From Castor canadensis (lineage: Eukaryota > Chordata > Mammalia > Rodentia > Castoridae), in assembly GCF_047511655.1 (NCBI RefSeq), contig NC_133394.1, positions 56,080,501 through 56,144,500 of the forward strand: DNA of 64,000 nucleotides. The letters are read 5' to 3'. The translations under genes were made by a program, and so were the position numbers. The notes below the pieces were generated by a model. That model was given only the letters and a program-made list of their open reading frames with translations, ran no database searches and was not told the DNA's origin. This document shows, in pieces, positions 57,286 through 64,000 of this stretch. Numbering within the stretch: position 1 is the stretch's first letter; every line of letters begins with the position of its first letter.

Positions 57286-59792
57286 ATGATGTAAAAAATT
57301 TTAATGTATTAATTTCCTTACATAAAATCTTTCAAGGGCTCTTTTCAGTCTACCAAACTGAGAACATTTGCCAGATTTAACTTTTAAGTTTTTCATCCAG
57401 TACTTCACATTCTATCTTTGAACACTGAAAACATTTTCTTTCTAATCTTTGTTTCATTATTTCCAAATGGTATGGATTCTTTTTCCCATTTCAGCCTACA
57501 AAACTTCACCCATCCTTCAATGATTGTCTCAGATAAAAGGGTAAAAGGGGATTTATGGGTAGATACAATGGGTTTTGAACAATTATAAAAGTAGAAGCTT
57601 ATTAGTTTGAATTTAGAAGTTTGTCATTAAGTAAACGATTATGTAAACCTCAATAATAACACATGAAAGAAGCAAGAGATGCAGATGCTTGTACTGAAGG
57701 GCAGCATGGGAGTCCTTCCCATAAACCTCCATCACTAAATAAAGAAAGAAAATTCTGGTATAAAATTCATCCTTGAAAGATAAAAGTCCTAGGCTAGGAC
57801 AGATTAAATAATTTAATATCCAGTTATAAAGGTCAATATTGGATTCCATGTCTATCTCCTTACCCTTCTACTAAATCACTGCCTTCTATTAGATGCCCTC
57901 TCCTTTATCCTTTATAACATTTTTCTTGATCGCCCTACCTAGATATAATCTTTCATTCCCATAAACCCAAACATCACATATAATTATATATGTATACATG
58001 CATGCATATATATAGATAGACAAATAGATAGATGTAGGACTTTTTTACTAATTACACAGACTTTAAGAGGCAAATAAAACCCATTTAATAAATGCCAACT
58101 AAAAGAAGAATAGCCATGAATGTCAAGGGCCAAGACAAGGTAAAATATATCTTGTAATTTCAAAGGTATATTTACTATCAAAAAGAAGTAAAATAATAGA
58201 AATAAAGATTATAAAATTGTCATAAAATGAAACTGAACAGTAAAGAGACTGAAAAACAGTTAACAAGAAAACTGAAGTTGGAGAAATAAGCAAAAAATAT
58301 CATAATTTACTGAAATGAAATTTATTAATATTTTTGTGCTTATATTTTATCCTGCTTAATCTATGAAAAAGGCAATTTCACAGGGCTAATCCTGGTATTA
58401 CTAAATTGAGTCCAGACCACTGAAGGGCATCACTATGTCTTTCCAGAATGATTTCACTGCTCATCAACTGAACCCTACATACTTTTAGAATAAAACACAA
58501 AACAACCTACCTAAATCAATCTCCTCAAAGTTTATAATAGTTCACATAGGGTGGCTGTGCAAATCATAAACTTAGTAAATACATAATATAAGAGGGATGA
58601 TCTCTGAGAAACAGTAAGTTTTAATGTATCTTTTATAGATGATCAAGGAATAGGGTGAAGACATTAAAGTACAGGATAAACTCACAATTTCACTAAAGAT
58701 ACATATCCCAACTCAAGAGTCTTTAAACTTTCCCCTTCCTTTGAATTACTGTATAAACAAATATAGATATGAAGCTAAACCATCTTCTATTTACCTACAT
58801 ATTAGAAATTCTTAGCAATCTAAATTATGAAGTATTAGATCACATGTGGTATGAGCAGATCCTATAGGACACTTAAAGGTGGGCTATCTTATTTAATGAA
58901 TATGTGAAAATCCTTTATGAATCATAACTTATAAACTATATTCTAGCATAATTTTACATGTGCAGTTTATATTCATGAATTCATTTGATCTTAGAGATGA
59001 TGTTTTAATTATTACTATCATCTGTCATGGTGATTGAAAAATATTACACACTCAAATGCTTTTTGAAGTAATCAGTAAGTGCATAAGAAATTTTTATTCT
59101 TGGCTTCCATTTTTAATTTAAAAATATTGAGTGAGATACTAGGACACAGTGTTGAATACTGTAGCTGTACAGATAAAATTTAAGGCAAAAACTTGTAAAG
59201 AATTCTCTTTTAAACTATAGAAATGGTAATGGCTTTATGTCTATAAAGATAACTGTAAAATATCTATATATGGAATCAGGTAATTTTTTTTCAAAGAAGG
59301 AAAGAAGTCCTAAGGTTTCAATGGAAGTTAACAAGAATATTTACAAATCTTAGCAATATCTGGATGCTACTATTACAAGACTGATTGTGAAAGCTGAAAA
59401 CCTTCAATATTTAAAATAAACATTTTAATCAGTCAAATCACACAAAAAAATAAAAGATTTTTAATACGACAATGGATGTCTAATTCACATACTAAATTGC
59501 TCTATACAGGGAGATTTCACAATCCAGGAGCCATAGCCATGTTGCTGTAAGTAGGATTTCAATAAAGTTTTAGCTTCTTGATAGGATCCAGACATACACT
59601 AGAGAGAAAAAAAAACCAAATTGTATCAAATTAGCAGAATTTGACCTATGAAAACTAAGTGGCCTTAATATCAGCTTTGTATTTAAAAAATAACGAAATT
59701 CCTATTTTCTCATATTTATTTTTAAAGTTTTTATTCCCAACACTCCTACAAGCCAATTTTACTTCATTTAACATTTTTGAGACTGCACCACT
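57286..59792. other. Long stretch without gene or confident repeat
   Basis: About 2.5 kb of AT-rich DNA. A TA/TAGA microsatellite-like patch lies at 57978-58034. The antisense frames at 57613-57849 and 57984-58181 have no recognisable features. Confidence 0.5.
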
Positions 59793-59882
59793 GTTTTCTT
59801 TTGGTATTACTGGAGTTTGATCTCAGGACTCTTGTGCTTGCTATGCAGGAGGGCACTCTTGAGCGAAGTCTCCAGTTCCTTA
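59793..59882 (-). mobile_element. tRNA-like SINE
   Basis: TTTTGGTATTACTGGAGTTT, then GATCTCAGGACTCTTGTGCT and TGCTATGCAGGAGGGCACTC, are the complement of the tRNA-like SINE, diverged at its 5' end. Confidence 0.75.
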
Positions 59883-60045
59883 TTTAACCATTTTAATTAA
59901 AAAAGTAAACACATTCATCACAGAAAATTTTTAAAAAGCAAGAAACAGAAAAATTACCTATAATCCCAAAACTATATATAACTTAATATTTTGGAATTAT
60001 TTTATTTTCTGTAAAGGAACATACAGATAAGCTTTTAAAATTTTA

Positions 60046-60345
60046 CTTTAGCTGGGTGCACTAGTTAACAACTGTAATCCCAGCTAGGAAGTGGTATCAT
60101 GAGGATCACACTTAAGAGGCCAGCACTGGCAAAAAGTTTGTGAAATCCCATCTCAACCAATAGCTGGGACATGGTAGTATGTGCCTGTCATCTCAGTTAC
60201 ATGGAAAGAATAGAACAGGAGGATCACAGTACAGCACAAACTGGGACCATGTTCCCTAATAACCAAATCAAAAGGGCTGGGAGTATGGTTCAAGTAGTAG
60301 AGTACCTGCCTAGCAACTTAAAATCCCAGTACTATCAAAAAACTC
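60046..60345 (+). mobile_element. Composite B1-like plus tRNA-like SINE
   Basis: Sense: a B1-like half (AGCTGGGTGCACTAGTTAAC, CTGTAATCCCAGCTAGGAAG), a second B1-like stretch (AGCTGGGACATGGTAGTATG, TGCCTGTCATCTCAGTTACA), then the tRNA-like half (GGCTGGGAGTATGGTTCAAG, then TAGTAGAGTACCTGCCTAGC) and a short tail. This looks like a B1-like dimer plus tRNA unit. Confidence 0.8.
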
Positions 60346-62056
60346 CACTTTTCCTGAAGCATAATTTATACACCATAAAACTTACCAGTTGTAAGGGTAC
60401 GGTTGGATGATTTTTAGTAAATTTATTGAGGTGTGTAAATATACCACAGTCCAGTTATAAAACAAATCCATCACCGCTAAAATCTTCCAATGTGCTCACT
60501 TGTGGTCAATCTATATGCCTGTCTTCAGCCCCAGGCCCAGGCAACCACAAATCTTTCTGTCTCTAGAGTTTTGCTTGCTCTAGAAATTTCATATAAATGG
60601 ATTAACGCAATATGTACCCTGGTTGTGTTAACTTTCTTTTTAATTTATTCATATTGTTTCATGCATCAGTAGTTTATTATTTCTGATTATATTCCATTGC
60701 ATGGACATATCACATCTTGTTCACGCATTTATCAACTTATCAACATTTGCATCATTTACAGTTTTTGTCTATCAAAATGCCGCTATAAAGATTCACAAAG
60801 AATGTTTATGTGAATGTTAAATTTTGTTTCTCACACATACCAGTAGCAATGCTAGATCACATGGTAAGTATGTTTATCTCAGTAAAAAAACAAAACAAAA
60901 AACCACCGAACTTTTCCAAAGTAGTTTGCATCATTTTTTCATTCTCGCTGAAAATGCATGAGTTTCCCCACATTCTCAACAATGTCTTGGTATGATCAGT
61001 TTTTTGAATTTCAGCAGATGCAGTGGCTAAATTTCTCATCTCCCTAATGGTTAATGAGGCTGAGCACTTTAATGTGTTTTTTTGGTTGCATACGTGTATT
61101 TTCTTTGGCTCTTTTAAGAATTGGGTTATTTGCCTATTGAGTCATAAGAGTTGTTTATATATTGTGGATCTAAGTCCTTTATCAAGTTATGATTTACAAG
61201 TATGTTCTGTCTGTGGGCTATATTTTAATTTTCTTAATCGTTTATGGAAAGTAGTTTTTTATATTAGAGTCAATAATCAAGTTTTTCCTTGATAGATTGT
61301 TTTTGGTGCCAAATCTTAGAAAACTTTCCCTAAGAATGTAAATATTTCTCCACATTTTATTTAGAAAACATAACAGCATAGCTCTTATAAGTTGATCTAT
61401 TTTGAATTAATTTTTGTGTGTGATTGACATAAGGATCTAAGCTGGGTTTTTGTTTACAACTTCTATGGTTTAGATCTGATTTGAGTTTGTCCTTCAAGGG
61501 CTCATGTGTTGGAATATTACTCCCCAGTGTGGTGATGTTAAGTAGAAATGTGACCTTTAAGAGTTAAGAGTCTAATGCGAGTTTATTAAGGATGCTGTAA
61601 TCAGAAGGAATTGTTCTCTTAGGACCCTGGTTAGTTATCAGGCGATTGATGTGATAAAAGAACAAGCCTGTCCCTTCTCAAGCTACTTTGGTTTCCTGTC
61701 TTTTCACATGATCTCTCCTTCTCATATGTGCCTCCACCAAGATACTATCTGTTGTGATATGATTCAGCACAGGGAGTCCTCATTCAAGCCAGCATTATGT
61801 TGTTTTTCCAAAAATTTGAGCTAAATAGGCCTCTTTTGTATATAAGCTCCAAGCACTGGTATTTTGTTACAGTAATAGAAAATGGACTAATATACACACT
61901 ATTCTGACACTATCTATTGAGACTATTCTTTCTCTCATTGAAATATATTGGCACTTTTGTACAAAATCAACTGGTCATGTGTATTTGAGTTTCTTCCTGT
62001 TCAGCTGGTCTATAAGTCTACCATGGTATCAATATTGTTTTTCTTACTCTTGATTT
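60346..62056 (-). mobile_element. Ancient L1 (L1MD/ME-like), interrupted by a MaLR LTR
   Basis: Antisense ancient L1. 3'UTR text at about 60390-60620 (CAGCCCCAGGCCCAGGCAAC, then AATCTTTCTGTCTCTAGAG), C-terminal ORF2 text at 60660-61460 (ATATTCCATTGCATGGACAT, AGCAATGCTAGATCACATGG, TTGTTTATATATTGTGGATC), and a continuation after the LTR at 61901-62056 (TTGAGACTATTCTTTCTCTC). The reading frame is destroyed. The Tigger1 element lies at its high end. Confidence 0.8.
61465..61900 (+). mobile_element. MaLR LTR (MST/MLT-like), solo
   Basis: Starts near CTATGGTTTAGATCTGATTT and contains CTCATGTGTTGGAATATTAC, TCCCCAGTGTGGTGATGTTA and TATTTTGTTACAGTAATAGA. It ends near AAATGGACTAATATACAC, the order of a MaLR LTR. 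It splits the ancient L1 described above. Its first bases have lost the usual TG. Confidence 0.75.
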
Positions 62057-62059
62057 ATA

Positions 62060-64000
62060 CAGGCATATCTCATTTAATTGCGGTTTGCTTTACTTGGCTT
62101 ACAGATACTATGCGTTTTACAAACTGAAGGTTTGTGGCAACGCTGCACAGGGCAAGCATTTGCAAACTTCATGTCTCTGTCACATTTTGTTAATTCTTGC
62201 AATATTTCAAAATTTTTCATTATGATTAGAAGTTGCAATGATCTGTGATCTTTGATGATATTACTGTAATTGTTTTGAGGTGCCATGAAATGCACCCATG
62301 TAAGACAGTGAAATAAATTGATAAATGCTGCACACGTTCTGCCTACTCCACTGACTGGCTGTATCCTTTATCTCACTCCCTATTTTCTAGACACAAAAAT
62401 ATTGAAATGAGGCAAATGATCTAAGTCTTCAAATGAAAGGAAGAGTCACATGTCCCTTACTTTAAAACAACACTAGAAATAATTAAGCTTAGTGAGGAAA
62501 GCACGTGAAACAACAACAAAAAGGCAAAAAACTAGGCATCTTGTACCACTCAGCTGTGCTGTGAATACAAAGGAAAAGTTCTTGAAGGACTACTCCAGCA
62601 AATGCACGAATGTTAAGAAAGCAAACCAGCCTGAATGCTGGCTGACAGGAAGAAAATTTCAGTGGTCTGAACAGATCACATTTTCTTAAACAAAAACCTA
62701 GTCCAGAGCAAGGCCCTAACTTTATGAAGGCTGAGAGCAGTGAGGAAGCTACAGCAGAAAATTTTGAATCTGGAAAAGAGTGGTTCATGAGGTTCAAAAA
62801 AAAAAAAAAAACAGAAGCCAAATCCATAACATGTAAGTATGGGATGAAACAAGTGCTAATGGAGAAGCAAAAGCAAATTATCCAGATCTAGTTATAAATG
62901 ATGATTGTGACTACACTAAACAACAGATTTTTCAGTACAGATGAAACAACCTTGTATTAGAAGATGCCACTCAGGACTTCAAGAAAAGATGTGAATGCTT
63001 TGCTTAAAGCTTCAAAGGACAGGCTGACTGTTTTGGTAGGGCTAGCACAGCTACTTGACTTTATGTTGAAGCTAATGTCCATTTAACACTCTGACCATAA
63101 AATGGTCTTAGGAATTACACTAAATCTACTCTGCTTGTGGTTTATAAATGGAAGAACAAAGCCTGGGTGACAGCATGTATGTTTACAATATGGTTTACTA
63201 CAGATTTTGAGCCTACTGTTGATACCTACTACTTAGGAAAAGAAAGGACTACTTTTAAAGTATCACTGTTCTTTGTCAATGTATCTGGTTGCCTAAAAGC
63301 TCTGATGGAGTTACAACAACATTAATGTGATTTTTATGCCTGATAACGCAACATCCATTGTGCAGCCCATAAATCAAGGAGTACTTCTGGTTTTCAGGGT
63401 TTATTATTTAAGAAACACATTTCTCTAGAGTCAAGGTCTTACAAGGTAGTCCAGGCTGGCCTTGTATTCACTATAGAGTACAAGCTGCCCTGAAACTTGC
63501 AATCCTGCTGCCTCCGCCACCTCAATGGTGGGATTACAGGTGTGTGTTACATGAATTTTTTTGAAGAGTTCAAGATTTCATTATAGTTAGTAGGTGTAGA
63601 TGTGCAGAAATAGCAAGAGAATTATAATAGAAGTGGAGACCAGAAGATGTGACCAAATTGCTTCAATTTCATGATAAAAGCTAACAGATGAAAAATTGTG
63701 CTTATGATCACAGAATGTGATTTCTTGACATGGAATCTATTCCTGCTGAAGAAGCTATGAACATTGTTGAAATAACAAGGACATAGAGTATTATTTAATT
63801 TAGTTAATGAAGCAGTGGTAGTGTTTGAGAGGATTGACTCCAATTTCCAAAGTTCTATTTAGGATAAAATGCAATCAATGAATATCACATGCTACAGTAT
63901 CACCTTTCATGAAGTATAAATTGATGTGACAAAATCCACTGCAATATTTTAAGAAATTCCCCCAGCACTGCCCCCCTTAGCAATCATTACTCTGAGTTTT
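62060..64000 (+). mobile_element. Tigger1 (pogo-like) DNA transposon, runs off window
   Basis: Begins CAGGCATATCTCATTTAATT immediately after a TA dinucleotide, the terminal inverted repeat and target site of Tigger1. Transposase-derived text continues to the window end. The sense frame at 62492-62689 has KFLKDYSSKCTNVKKANQ. A DET-like motif near 62938-62946 is followed by a stop. The frame at 63137-63325 has YKWKNKAWVTACMFTIWFTT and ends ALMELQQH. Where related transposases have an aspartate before NAPG, this copy reads FFVNVSG, so a catalytic acidic residue is lost. About 200 bases of the middle are missing where a SINE sits (63400-63550). The other terminus lies beyond the window. Confidence 0.9.
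63400..63550 (-). mobile_element. B1-like (7SL-derived) SINE in Tigger1
   Basis: Antisense B1-type text: AAGGTCTTACAAGGTAGTCC, AGGCTGGCCTTGTATTCACT, CCTCCGCCACCTCAATGGTG and GGGATTACAGGTGTGTGTTA. Tigger1 similarity stops at about 63415 and resumes at about 63560 some 200 consensus bases later, so insertion was accompanied or followed by a deletion. Confidence 0.85.

Noticed and set aside
4853..60345. tRNA genes suggested by A- and B-box-like motifs
   Set aside because: All such hits are tRNA-derived SINEs with diverged arms, A-rich tails and repeated occurrence; no intact cloverleaf was seen.

Overview
This window is mammalian nuclear DNA from a rodent. It is AT-rich and dominated by interspersed repeats, and I found no exon or intact open reading frame of a working host gene. 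Rodent origin is indicated by 7SL/B1-type SINEs and by composite SINEs in which a B1-like half is fused to a tRNA-like (ID-type) half. The tRNA-like half, together with the L1 3' end motif (GGGAGAAATGACCCAA followed by GCACATATGAATA), looks to me like the Castorimorpha (beaver and relatives), most likely a beaver. That species call rests on memory of repeat families, not on a search.

Layout. 1-14.7 kb: mostly unrecognised sequence with an MLT1 LTR (2.0-2.5 kb), a MIR, a few SINEs and two antisense L1 3' ends. 14.7-17.1 kb: an old antisense L1 carrying a SINE and a younger L1 3' fragment. 17.1-22.7 kb: unrecognised AT-rich DNA plus a well-bounded solo LTR (21301-21669). 22.7-25.5 kb: an antisense L1 whose GC-rich 5'UTR joins directly to mid-ORF2. 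25.9-28.6 kb: an old L1M-type element, a composite SINE, and the youngest-looking L1 insertion (23-nt identical target duplications). 29.1-30.3 kb: a probable LTR and a MITE. 30.5-34.3 kb: an old L1 interrupted by two later L1s, one a full-ended but internally deleted copy. 35.5-36.6 kb: an antisense decayed retrocopy of GOLGA2 (GM130), the only host-gene-derived sequence I recognise. 37.7-53.3 kb: a succession of L1 fragments with one MaLR LTR. 53.6-56.6 kb: a second full-ended, internally deleted L1. 57-60 kb: mostly unrecognised DNA. 60.3-64 kb: an ancient L1 interrupted by a MaLR LTR, followed by a Tigger1 DNA transposon that runs off the window.

No genes work together here; the window is a record of transposition. 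The most informative part is a set of three L1 copies in which the 5'UTR is joined straight to ORF2 sequence with ORF1 missing. Two keep both ends and target-site duplications. One has a 5'UTR with a 68-bp tandem unit and a YY1-type motif at its first bases. I saw no sign of a novel enzymatic or defence system. Boundaries without target duplications are accurate to about 10-50 bases, and family names of ancient repeats are from memory.
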